Source: Nageia nagi | Taxonomy: Eukaryota > Pinophyta | DNA: 64,000 nt | Assembly: GCA_050084985.1 (NCBI GenBank) | Contig: JBITNC010000002.1 | Coordinates: 30,442,001-30,506,000, forward strand | Direction of reading: 5' to 3' | Shown: in pieces, positions 48,980-60,956 of the stretch | How positions within the stretch are numbered: position 1 is the stretch's first letter | Layout of the letters: the number at the start of each line of letters is the position of its first letter | Program-made: the position numbers and the translations under genes | Notes under the pieces: model-generated | What the model was told of the DNA's origin: nothing | What the model saw: the letters and a program-made list of their open reading frames with translations, nothing else | The model's database searches: none

Positions 48980-49741
48980 TGTATAAATCCTATTGCAAAT
49001 TTTCCAATTTGGTACATGCTTTGAGGATGATGGGCAAGGTGAATTGATTTCATTAGACTATTATTATTCTTTATTGTATTTGGTAAAACAATGTCAATAC
49101 CTATCAAGGAAAACTATATCTTTGGTAACTTGAAATTATCATATTCCTTGAGAAGATGTCTCATTCAATCATATAATCGAAAATATTATGAGCATCTGCC
49201 ATACTTTTGTTGTTGACATACATGTGGATAAGTTTATCTTACAAAAAATTATGTATGTATGAATAAAATTTAAGTCCCATTTGATTGATGAGTGAACTGA
49301 GTAGCTTTCTCTCTAGAAGGGCATTATTAGCAATTCAAGTTTGTAGGAGTTAAAGACATGTTGATGATTGTAGATAGCAATGTGTATTTGTATTTATAGT
49401 AAGCAAAATATTCATTATTGGCTCAACTGTCTGATTAACTAAAAAATGGATGGTTGATTTTATTTACACTAATCTATGCACTTGATCTGGCTTTTTTATT
49501 TTTCTCAATAATTGCATCATATTACGTTAGTAATAATATCATATTGCATTAGAAATATAGTTAGAAATAGAATGAGATTGCATCATAAATAAAGACACTT
49601 TGAGTTAAAAATAGCATCATAAATTTTTTATAAAAAAAAAATTAATGCCATCTTGACACAATATATCATAATTTACATAGGGATGTTATTTTTCAAGGTC
49701 CAACATGCAACCTAACGTAAAATGGGGTTTATGTAGTAGTG

Positions 49742-52600
49742 TTAAAATAACCAAATATCTTACTTTTGTAGTAAATATATTGTTTGATAAAACTCATAGT
49801 AGATGATCGTGCATGCTTTAAGCTTGTAAAGTGTTAGCTCATATGCGTATTTTTTATTGGGAACTTGTATAATGATTCTTGTTTATTTTGCAAACAATAT
49901 ATTTACATTATTAGTTCTTTGGAATAACTTGAAGGCAAAACACAAGCTTGAGCATTATCGAAGATAGACAATTTTAAATCACACATTTTCATGCATCATA
50001 AATAGGGCATTGCTTATTATTCATAAAATGCTCCAAAAAAGTCTATAATATGTGTTCATACATATAATGTTTGCATTCTTGAAGACGATACAGTGATGGC
50101 ATATCTCTAAATTGCACCATGAGAAAAAGAAGACAAAAGATTAAATTGCATAACATACATTTAAAATAAAAGAACTCCCATATTTTTAATAAATTAAAAA
50201 ATATATTTTATGGGTGTAAAATTATTTCAATTAGATTTTTGTATAGTTTTAAATGTAGAATAATGGGTATTGTTGTGTATAAGCATAGGAGGCTTAGTTG
50301 CATGGGTGCTTTGTATTTCTCATTATTCTTAATTTAAATTTCATAATTAAGAATGCTCATAGAAGCTTCATTAATGCATGAACTCATCATCACTATTGTC
50401 TTTGAAAGAGAGAGCAAGGCTGAGATGCTATTTTTTCTTTTGGAGCACCAGTTGAGATGGAGTTGAATATTGAAGAGAGGCATGGAGTTGGTGTATAAAC
50501 TTGCATTGCATATAAAGCATTCAATATAATGTGTAGTAAGATTTGTTGGACATTCATATAATTTCATTGCTCATATAAAAAGAATTGCATTACAAATATT
50601 TACAAAGAAATATTTGAGATATGTAATTTTAATTGTATCTTAGAAAAAAGAAAAAAATGTTACATTAAATATTTTGTGAAAATATTTCTAATGTAGTTAT
50701 TTATTTATTGAATTACATTATAGAAATATTTAGGCAAAAATATTTCTATAAAAGGTAGATTTTACTTTTCATGTTACATTAAATAATTTAGAGGAAATAT
50801 TTAATGTACTTATTTAATTACTGAATTACATTACAAAAATATTATTGTTGAAATATTTTGGAGAAAACATTTGAGTGTAAATAATTATTGAAATTGCATC
50901 TTAGAATATTCATGAATGGATATTTTTATTAGATATAGATTTCATTTAAAAAAGATTACATAAAATAATTGAGGAATATTTTAATGAAAATGATTTAAAT
51001 TCATAAAAAATACAATATAAGTATTTTCAAGATTCAATAAAGTTCACATAAATATCTACAGTTGAAAGTTTAGATTGTTGGTATTTCTTTATATATATAT
51101 AATAATAATAATAAAAGAACTACAACTTATACAATGAGTTGTAAGTTACAGTTTCAACTAAAAGTACTTCATGGTAATATGTTTACAAGACAAACACTTT
51201 TTCTGGTTGATGAATAAAAGTTACCATCCTTTATTATTTTTTTTGGTTGATGAATAAAAGTTACCATCCTTTATTATTGAAATGAAGTTTATAAAAGCTT
51301 GAGGATATCATTGTAAAGGATGTCCCTATGAGAATTATTAATGTATTTAAAGGTACTTGGATTATGGAATTTTAGAGTTAATTGAAAAGGTGGAAAATGT
51401 AAAAAATTAAAAACCTCATATTTGTAAATGGAGACAAATAAATGTTCTCCATAGCTAATAAGGTAAATTATTGAGATACTTGAATTATTAGGAACAATCT
51501 TAAATAAGAGATTATATTGGTATAAATCTTTAAGTAGATTGAAACTCTAAGACATGTTATGTGAAACGAGGAAGTCTGCATCAGCTAAGGAGGTGAGAGA
51601 ATGAAGATGGTTCACTATGTGATTGGTAAATATGTAATGTAAGATAAGTAAAGCTTATGAGCTTTGGTATTGCATGTAATTATTTATCAAAATTAATAAA
51701 GTGCAGGATTGGTAGCTTTTACTACCAATGGACATGATCCGTATACCAAGTAATGGTTACTAGTTAAATCTAGTGTCAAATGTGAATGATTTATGTGATT
51801 GATAAACTTGTAAAATTATCTTAGCTATTTGAAATAAAAATTAAGAGTAATTGATAAGTTGAATAAGATTATCAATTATTTGGCAAATAACTATGCTTAA
51901 GCAAGATAATAACATAATATGAATATTGATTGAACTTGCACAATTCACATGATGGTGATGTAATTAAATAGTTATTAATAGTTAAAAGAACAATATTGTT
52001 TAACATTAAGGAGATTAATAATGCTAATTCATCTTTAGTAAACAAACATAAATGAATTTATCATTATCACATATAAAATTTTAAAGAGTTAAGCAATTCA
52101 ATTTCATAAGATTAGTATGTAACTTCAAAAATTGGATTAGCTTGAATGAATAGTTATATTAGTTGAATCTTACAAGATCCATTAATAATATGAGGGCCAC
52201 TCTAAACAAATATTGGTTAATCACTAAGTGTTGATTTAAAAAAAAATTACCTCCCTACGATGGTTGTTATAGAATTAAATTGGATAGAATAATAAACTCA
52301 CATTGTCATGATGGTAGACTAAATTTGGTGTATCAACATATTAAATTAAATGAAGCAATAAATGAAATTAGATGTAACAATATAAAATATTAGACATAGA
52401 GATGAAATGATTTATATAGAATATCAAATGACATTCACTGACATGACAAGGAACGATGAGAAAATCTAGTCAATATGATAAATTAATTTAATCAAAATGA
52501 CGATATACTTGTCATATGCATATCAAACATGATTTCGACCTAATTAGAAATTGTTTACGTCAATCCTAATTAGAAATTATTTACGTCAATCCTAATTATA
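49742..52600. repeat. AT-rich DNA with small tandem duplications
   Basis: No gene is supported. About 50,580-50,960 repeats a phrase near GAATTACATTAxAxAAATATT with a period of about 130 bp. A perfect 34-bp direct repeat is at 51,205-51,238 and 51,245-51,278. A 26-bp unit is duplicated with one difference at 52,539-52,564 and 52,565-52,590. Copies of the 37.7-kb minisatellite phrase occur at 52,250-52,500. Confidence 0.6.
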
Positions 52601-54600
52601 GTCTATATATAAGGAATAAGATTGAACATTTTCTCATAATTCTTAGCTCTTCTCATTTAATTGCCCTTTTTTGCATAGGTTTTCAATATTTTAGATTCTA
52701 AATTCACTATTATTTACCTATTCCATTTCCATTTGCATACATCAATGGCCTCCACATCCAATCTAGGCAAACAAATGAGGGGAAGCATGGCTAATCTCAT
52801 ATTCAAGAATATTCCAACTATTGCTTTGAGGGAGCAAATATCAAAGCCAAACCCTTTTCAATGATTGGGAAATGATTTTCTTTTCCATAATATTAATTAT
52901 TAATTATGTATGTTTTATTTGTTATTTTATAGGTATTATCAAAAGGTCAAAAAGGCATTTGCTTATTTCTTGTGTTAGTCATAATTTTATAAAAGACATT
53001 ATTGAGTTTTTAGTATTTAAGATTATTATACAAGGAAGGGGTTATGACATTCTATTTTGGGCTATCTCCACCATTGTCATATTTTTCGAGGAAGAAATTT
53101 GATTGGTCTAGCTTTATTTATAGCAAAATCAAGCAAATTATTCGTTGGCCTTCTATTATGAATATGTTAATGGATTTTAAAATGAATATATGCCAACCTC
53201 ACATAACATTTCATTGAAATCATATGCTTTGAGTGAGTCTGAGGAAAATGTAATCCAAATTTAGGCGTACTATCTAAATTTCAATGTTTCAATATTTTTG
53301 ATGCCATGTCAAACATAATTCACTATTCCGTAAAAAGTCAATGTTTATATTTTTAATGAAACGTCAAATATTTTTTTATCATTCTATCTAAATTACATTA
53401 AAGGTTTCTTTCTTTTATATCTAAATTTAGCATTGAATTCAAGTTACAAAAGAGAGGTTCATCTAAAAAGATATCATAAAGATGAAATATTAGGGGATTT
53501 TGGGTAGTTAAACATGGATATAACATCACTTATTTGTAGTAGAAGATAAAGGAAAAATATGATAGAAATTATTCTATAGGATATTAAGGAGATATTGACA
53601 TCTAATGCCCTTACTCAAATATCAAATCCCTCACCAGTTGTTAGATCTTTTTCTAATCCTCCTTCAGGTAAAACTAAATATTCCACAGTGATAAATAATT
53701 TTTACATTAATAATGTTAGATTTTATTTTCATTTTTCAAAAAGTTAATTATTTTTTTGATGTTTTTCATCAATATTCATTGCCTAATTCTCCTCAACTAT
53801 CTCCCTTTCAAAGATAAATGAGAGGAAAAAGCTTATTTGCACAATTGGACCATGTAGATTATGTGTGAATTATGCAAATAATTCCTTCCAATATGGAGTA
53901 CTTTGTTGATGTCTACAGAATTGAGGGGAGTATGCATGAAATTGAAAATTTGGACAATATTGAACTTGAAGATGTGAATGTGATACTTGATGTTAACAGT
54001 CGACCACCCAACTACAATAGGAGAAAATGTATATACTTAGTGAGCCATAATCTAAGGACCAAGAAGTTGTAGTTTTAGTTCAAAAAATCCCCATTCTCAA
54101 GCATAAATTGGCAATCCTACTTATTCAAAATTGGACCTAGCAGATCCAGAATCTGTTATGGGTAAATAGCTATCTTATTCCTTAAAGACACTTACTGGAA
54201 AAAATGCACAAGATAAGATTAACACTCATATGACTTGCCTTCAAATTCTTACATCTTGAGAGTTCAATTCTAAGGCCATTATTAAGGATATCAATGCATT
54301 GTATAAGAATTATCTAGATTTAAATGGGTTAGTCAATTAAAATGTGATTGAAAAGGGTAAGATTGAGAACCCTAATTAGATGCCCATTATAATAGAACTA
54401 GTATAAGAGGAAAATACAATGATGAAAGAGATATCTAATGTAGGTGAAGATTTACTAAAGGAGGGAGCATTTGACAAAGCTAATGAAATGCAAATGACAA
54501 CCATAAGTTTTATTTCAAAATCTCCATTTACTCTTGCTTCTATTAATGCAACCATAGAAAATGTTCCTCAAGGAGATGTAAAGATAATTTATAGCTAGAT
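52601..54600 (+). pseudogene. Possible decayed gene, family not recognised
   Basis: A TATA-like TATATATAAGG (52,602) precedes an ATG at 52,744-52,746 that opens a 39-residue frame starting MASTSNLGKQMRGSMANLIF. Further coding-like pieces lie downstream: 52,929-53,099 (IKRSKRHLLISCVSHNFIKD), 53,130-53,255 (YEYVNGF, then NEYMPTSHNISLKSYALSES) and 53,872-54,069 (IENLDNIELEDVNVILDVN). They are separated by stops and non-coding DNA, and splice signals are not convincing. The pieces read like one old gene or a transposon ORF1-type fossil. I cannot name it. Low confidence. Confidence 0.3.
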
Positions 54601-55489
54601 GTTTAGGATCCTTTTTGATATCTTGTAAAATAGTTTTCACCTATAGTTTTTTTATAATTTTTGTATTGTATATACAAACAATATTTTCTAACTAATGTTA
54701 TGGATATTTTTTGTAATCAAATTTGTGTTGTTATTTTTTTTTGTATAAGTGTGATATCAATAATGAATAGATTTAATTAAATTACAATTTACCAAAATGA
54801 AAAAAAAAAATGACATTAATACATTCATTACTCGACAAATTGATAAAAAAAATTTAGGCAATTTTTTTTTAAAAATTGATAGGACAATATGAAATATTTA
54901 ATGTAATAACATAATATATTTGATGGAACAACATGAAATATTTGATGCAATGGTAGAATAAATTCAATGGAACAATATGATATATATGTCATAACTATAT
55001 AACACATTCATTCTCTAATAAAAATTATATACATATTTTCGTCATTCAATAAATAATTTTCAATGATAATATCATAGAAATTGTAAATATAACAAGTTGA
55101 AGAATGAAAACATAAATGTAATTTTTAACATAAAAAATATGAATCAATTTTTACAACAATGTATAAGCACTGCTCATCAAAAAAACTCTTAAAGATACAA
55201 GTATAGTAGAAATTCAATATTCATTACAGTACAAGTATAGTACATAGAAAATCTATAGATCATATGGAAGCTGAAACACTATTCCTTCATCTTACACATC
55301 TAAACTTTGTGCATCAGTCTTTCTCTTTTGAGGGATATGATATTCTTCTTTTGTTGGATCATTTGTTTCATTATTCCTTACACCTCTTCTTCCAAAAATT
55401 GATTTCCATATCTCAAATGCTCTATCATAAGGAAATGTTTCAATAATATGTATGTTGAACTATTTATTCTCATGCAATTTTCTAAAATG
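54601..55489. other. AT-rich stretch without genes
   Basis: Only low-complexity sequence is seen. About 54,870-54,980 repeats GGAACAATATGAAATATTTGATG-like phrases related to the minisatellite at 37.7 kb. Confidence 0.4.
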
Positions 55490-57820
55490 TTATCTAATTT
55501 GTTCTAAACTTTATTATTAATGAATTGCAAATAACTAAAAACTCTTTCATCCTCAATTGGTTGAATCATCATTGTTTGACATAGCTCATATAAAATAAAG
55601 TATTCAATAATTAAATATTTCAACACATTACGTGGGTACAAGTTGACCCATAAATATTTAGTTACACTAAACTCATCAATATTATTTAACCACTTCAATT
55701 ATTCCTTCATTGCGTAACTAAAATAATTGGATTGATATTTCAAATTTTCTTTATTAAGAATACCTAAGATTCTAATCCCATTTATATTGACTTCTTTACA
55801 AAAATGCTTAATGCCATTTGTATCTGATACATTTTTCCTAAATCGCTTTGATCATGATTACTATCCCAAAATGCAAGGTTCACAATAGTCATGGTATCAA
55901 TTACCTTCTCATTACTAAATCAATATATTATTTCTTTTGATAATGTTTGTGAGATAGCTCATAGATATTTCCTAGTTTTTATGACTATCATATCAAACAT
56001 TTGATTTATGATAAGCACTTCATTACCATATAGTTATGTGATATCATTTATTTTGTGAAATCCATACATTGGCACCTCACAACTATGAACTTGCTTACAA
56101 ATTTCATCTATAATTTTTATTTGGAAATAGTTGTTAGAATTACTTCTACTTGTAAAAGTTAATCATTTCTCAAATCTAAGACCTGTAAAAGACTCAATAT
56201 CTTTTATGTACATGCATTGTACATGTTATCTAATGCAATACATACTTATTTCCTTTCTCGATAAAGTCTTCAATGTACAAATCCTTTTTATGAGTAGTTT
56301 TTATCAAAATTTTAAGTGATTTTGAAATAGGTAGCATCCCACATAATGTAAATAACATACAAATATTTGTTAACTGTGAAAAAAAATCTTCCAACTTATA
56401 ATTTCCCTTCTTTTTTTTTCCACATTAATCCAATTAGAGATCTATTACTGTTCAAATACTCTAATTGCATGTTCATATAGTGAGATCCATCTTTTTTCAT
56501 ATCTTCTAATACAAATTGTTGAAATTCTACAAACCTCTTTGGATTGAAGGAAAAATATATATGTACACGATCAAGTAATTCTACTTTTGCAACATAGGTG
56601 AATTTCTTAACAATCTTGTATGCAAGATTTATTCTTTGAGCCATGTAATGGATTGAAATCATAAATGATGTAACTTGTATTTGAAGCCGAATAAAAAGAT
56701 CATTTCTATTCCCATGTATTATAGATGCACCTTCAACTCCAACACATACCAACTTTGTAGCTATTTCATGTTTAGTCATTTCTGCAACATCTTTTAAGCT
56801 TCAAATAACTAAATTGTACATTTTTTTGTATTACAATTTTTCATCATTTTTTGTAAACAAAGTAGATGTGGTAACCTATAATTATCTTAAAATATGTAAA
56901 TATGAATACACAACCAAGATGTATTATAAATTATTGTAACTTCATTGATTGATTACAATGATATAAACTTTGATTGTTTTACTTTTTGCTTTAAATCTTT
57001 AATCTCAATAACTGCAAGAGATTTGGCCACTTCCCAACCACTACTCTCAAATTAATGTGGATAGGGCAAATGGTGGATTCCAACATATCTCAAATAATAT
57101 CTAAGATTAACAATTTCTTTCATTGGTCGACCATTTTTCAGTATTTGAAACACAATGAAAAATTGTACAATTTTAGATAGTTTATCATATTTTGTTAATT
57201 TTTCAAATTGATCCATAATCATAAAATTTTAGATAGTTTATCATATTTTGTTAATTTTTCAAATTGATCCATAATCATACCACCTTTTTCATTAATTTCT
57301 TGTTGCTCTTTCATCACCTTTTTATATTGTTCTTCATATTTGTAATGAAGGACATCTTTTTTATGTTTCCAATAGACTATACCTATTTTTTCTATTAGGT
57401 TGAATTTCCATCCTATATATTTTCCCAATATGTCTTTCTATTGTATCCAAATTTAATTACATTTTATGTTCTTTATCAAATTTCCAAGTGCAAATTTTAC
57501 ATTTGCATTTTGTTGGTATAGCACTACTATCTTCTAGCCCAACTAGTTCAATGAAAGGGTGTTTAGCACCCCATTCACCTTGAAAAGACCTTCATTTTGT
57601 CCAGTTAACTTCTCTTTTCTTTGAAGAGCTTTCTTGGTAGATGAGCTTTCTAGTGCAGATGATACATTTGATGTTGTATTATCATTTAAATTTTTAGGGT
57701 TCGATTCATCATCATTAATCTCCTTGATTTATGTCCTTTCCTTATCCTCCTTATCGAATGGAGGAAGTTGATTTTCTATGAAGTTTACAATACCATTATT
57801 CAAACTGCTATTACAAATTT
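55490..57820 (-). pseudogene. Decayed DUF4371/hAT-type transposase (ZMYM-like)
   Basis: The complement, read right to left, gives an acidic/Ser-rich N-terminus (about 57,800-57,590), a broken TTF/zinc-finger-like part near 57,500 (CKCKICTWKFDKEH), a Lys/Glu-rich segment (57,428-57,219), the DUF4371-like core (56,779-56,396; KLVCVGVEGASIIHG, YMAQRINLAYKIVKK, FSFNPKRFVEFQQFV) and the hAT dimerisation tail (55,698-55,504; PIEDERVFSYLQFINNK). All in-between parts contain stops. Intact relatives have GADGA and HCMAHR where this copy has GVEGA and HYMAQR. The order shows one ancient transposase gene, now dead. Terminal inverted repeats were not found. Confidence 0.65.
57169..57279. repeat. 55-bp direct tandem duplication
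   Basis: AATTTTAGATAGTTTATCAT and the following bases to CCATAATCATA occur twice, at 57,169-57,223 and 57,225-57,279, with no differences seen. It lies inside the hAT fossil and is much younger than it. Confidence 0.9.
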
Positions 57821-58375
57821 TAAATTTGTATTTTTGATATATAATTATGATAAAAATAGTTAGTTTATATATTTGTACTTTGCACTCATCGATATGACAT
57901 GATACGTTTAAAGTTATGATAAAAATTAGATGTTAAAATTATATTTTATTTTTAAATAAAAATTGATAAAACACAAAAAAAATACATAAAAAATGACCAT
58001 ACAATAAAATTTGATAATTCTTAAGAACAAAATTCCCAACAATAATTTAAGCCTTGATTCTCCTTTAAAAAATTCAAAGTTTAATTCCTTAAATAAGTAT
58101 ACATGTCAAGATAATAATCCACCATTTAATGATAAATGTAACTCTACTATGTGAAAGTACATCCTTGAGGTGACTACATTAAAAAAAAAATATATCCCCA
58201 TCAGAAGATGAAGCCACAAAATAGTTTCCTATTTATATGAAATTATAAACTTTCTTCAAAGCTTACCCTCATGCTAAATGTACAATTAATTTAGTCATCC
58301 GATTTTTATCGACAAACCCTATAAGAAAAGGAACCCGTGTTTTGCTACACATCAATAGGTGAATAGTCGATTAAT

Positions 58376-58386
58376 CTAGGGTTTTT
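58376..58386 (+). promoter_or_regulatory. Telo-box-like element upstream of RRM gene
   Basis: CTAGGGTTTTT lies about 75 bp upstream of the ATG. The AGGGTTT core is common just upstream of, or inside, the 5' UTR of plant genes for translation and RNA metabolism. The position fits; function is inferred. Confidence 0.45.
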
Positions 58387-58459
58387 GAAGGATCCTGCAA
58401 GCAGATTTTGTCTCTGTTTTTCGCTTCTTTTCGAATCTTTTCAAAGTTATACGACAACA

Positions 58460-59054
58460 ATGGCTGAGGTTAGATTCCTCTTTTACATAATTTCCCCATT
58501 TTCTAAGATTTATAGTTGTTTGGAATTTATATATTTTTAGATTTAGGTTGTAGATATCTTTTTTTATATGATTTTTTTTAGTAGTTTAAAAGAAATTACA
58601 ATGGTGAATGACACAGTTGTGGATTATTTTTCAATTCTTTGATTAGGGTTTTGCTTGATTATTTTTCGATTCTTTGTTTAGAAACTATATCTAGGGGTTT
58701 CATACCGGTTTCTATTTTCAAACTTTTTGGTCTAGAATTGATTTCGTTTTGTTTTTATTCTAATTTTCTTCTGACAAATGGGATTCGTGCAGATAAAGGC
58801 CAAGAAACTTGAGGATGGAGCTAGTCAAAGGACAGGTAATTTGATTTTATAAGTTGGTTTCTTTTGATCAAGTATTTCACTGTTATATTTGCATTACACA
58901 ATTTGTACTTATCTACTTTAAACAACCTAAAATATTACAACTGAAAACTATTTTTGTTGATTGTCAACTTGCAGATCAAACAACAAGGGTGAAAGGGACT
59001 GAAGTGTTTGTTGGTGGTCTTGCACGAACTGTGACTGAAGACATGATTCATGAT
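58460..59054 (+). CDS. RRM RNA-binding protein, first three exons only
   Basis: Exons 58,460-58,468, 58,793-58,835 and 58,975-59,054 join in frame to 44 codons: MAEIKAKKLEDGASQRTD, then a stretch ending GTEVFVGGLARTVTEDMIHD. Splice sites are GCTGAG|GTTAGA, CGTGCAG|ATAAAG, GGACAG|GTAATT, TTGCAG|ATCAAA and CATGAT|GTAAGT. The VFVGGL segment is the RNP2 motif at the start of an RRM, and TVTEDMIHD is the following helix. The RNP1 motif should be in the next exon, which I did not find before the window ends. The gene is therefore partial here and probably has a long intron 3. Proteins of this form are nuclear hnRNP-like RNA-binding factors; the exact member cannot be named. The first exon of nine coding bases is unusually short but is fixed by good splice sites and by the lack of another in-frame ATG upstream of the RRM. 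Confidence 0.72.
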
Positions 59055-60956
59055 GTAAGTTTTTGTAGTATGGTATATTTTGTATTTCTGTTGTAATTCA
59101 TAAATTGGGTAAACTGTGACACTTGGTTGACATTATTTTAATCCATTGTGAATGCCCTGTCGAGCTTAAATCTCCCTTGGATAGACGAGTAGCCAGGCTG
59201 AACTTGTAAGGGCCACGTGACTTAGTGTTCATGAACACAAGCATCACGGTTAACAAGGTCCAAGTAGTATTGGTTTAAATCTTGGTGGCATAGCCATCTA
59301 TTTGACTGAGTGATGGAACTGGCAGCCTGTTTCTTAGGAACAAGGGCTTGGGTTTTTCCATTGTATTAAGAATGCATACAACTTTTATGCTACTAGTTTG
59401 TGAGTTGTTGATTGCTTCTGTCCTAGATCTAACATACCTTCGTATTAGCCAATTTCATTTTTGACATCATGATATGTAGTTTTTTTATAGCACATAAGCA
59501 AAATCTAGCCTATGAATTGAGGACAATTATTTACTTTTGAATTTCTACCATAATGAATCTGCCTTGAAATTGTTTTAAATTCCTGTTTCAGTTACTCTCG
59601 CAGTCTTTTGATAATTTATATTGTTTTAAATGCCTTGAAAGTCTTTTAAATTCCTTCCATTGGCTGCTTTGCTCAAACATAAACTAGCTTTCCACCTCAT
59701 TAAGATGTAAATCTCATACCACACTACCTGTAGCTGATTACTGTTTTTTTGTGATGCTTCTCTGTAAGCATGATGCAAGGCTGCAAATCATGTTTTCAAA
59801 CTGCAAGAGAAGCAATGGAATTACCAAAAAAGGTAAATTAGCGATGATGTGCAATGACATGAAATTCCCATGAGCAGATGCCCTTTAAACATATGTAATC
59901 CATGACCTATCTTTAAATACATTGCCATCCTTGTTTGGGAAGGTGTGTACATGATGCTTTGACTGGGTAGGTGCCAATAGCAGTGAATAATTTGACCAGT
60001 CACTATTGTCTAATTTGTTGCCTTTTACTAGTTTTAGATGTATAGCTGTTGGAAATGTTGAGAGTAGTAAGGCAACATTAAGAGCATTCATTCCTGGACT
60101 TTGAGGCATTTTTTCGAAAATTAAAGCTTGATATGAATAGAACCCTTCTGTTTTAGGTGATTCATTTGGAACCATCTTGTTTGACAATCACTAACTATAT
60201 TTAAGCTATGCAGAACAATCTTAGTTGTTAGGCACCTGAAGAACTTAGTTATATGCGAAAGGTGTAGATCTTGACTCATGCATCAAGACCAGTTATGTCG
60301 TGGTCACCCTTTAATTTTCCATGGACAATGCGCTTATTAGTCAGATTTCCAAAACCTCCAATTTTTTTTCATATATAGCAATCATAAAGTCAAATGTTTT
60401 TCTGCAGCAGTCATTTTTGATGATCAATAGCTCTGCTCAGATGGTCTCACTTCGAATCTCTCCAATGCTGGGGGCAAGTTAATTAGTATTGAGGGCTGTG
60501 TTTGGTCTTCTCCTAGATCACATGGTACGGCGATATGTTGATACGCAAATGAGTACCTGGTATGCGGTACGGGTGGGTCCTAGGAGTATCCTGTACGCTA
60601 GGTCTTCTCCCATTAGTCAGCTAGCTGCCAGGGGTAATTAGTTAAATCACATTCATTTCTGTTTTAATGGATATTTTATAGTATCCATGTTGTTTGCCTA
60701 AAATGTGGAACAATTAAATTTTGCCTGTATGGTCCCTAATCTTTGGAACTAGTGGCAAAAGTAGAAAAGCCCTTAAAAGGAAATAAGTGTTAGAAACAAG
60801 AAATGCTATTGGTTATTTGTGACAAGTTAGTTTCATGTCATAAAGTCACACATAGGTGCAATTATGAATAAGAAAAATTCGAGAAAGATAAGAAAACTAA
60901 TAAACTACAGAAGGCAAGCCACATCTGGTTTTCATTAGTTTTATAGTGCTATATAA
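59055..60956. other. Probable intron 3 of the RRM gene
   Basis: The base composition is milder than in the transposon-rich parts. No RNP1-like exon was seen on the plus strand. A tRNA-like segment is at about 60,425-60,480. The open frames at 59,821-60,187 (minus) lack any recognisable motif. Confidence 0.45.
60420..60640 (+). mobile_element. Possible SINE fragment with Pol III B-box-like motif
   Basis: GGTCTCACTTCGAATCTCTC followed by CAATGCTGGGGGC resembles the B-box end of tRNA-derived plant SINEs, in which GGTTCGAATCC is usual. An upstream A box is only weakly suggested (TAGCTCTGCTCAGATGG). Ends are not defined and no target duplication was found. Confidence 0.3.

Larger units (their letters stand above)
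40140..49741. mobile_element. CACTA-like relic split by copia element D
   Basis: The left end CATTACAAAATAACTAGG (40,140) and the inverted right end CACTACTACATAAACCCC (complement of 49,741) agree in 10 of the first 13 bases. The flanking triplets CTA and TTA are a likely 3-bp target duplication. Subterminal phrases of the type CACTTTGAGTTGAAATTTGC / CATCAGAAA repeat about four times at 40,335-40,480 and again at 49,500-49,640, as expected of CACTA elements. Without copy D the relic is about 1.3 kb and has no transposase, so it is non-autonomous. Confidence 0.6.
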
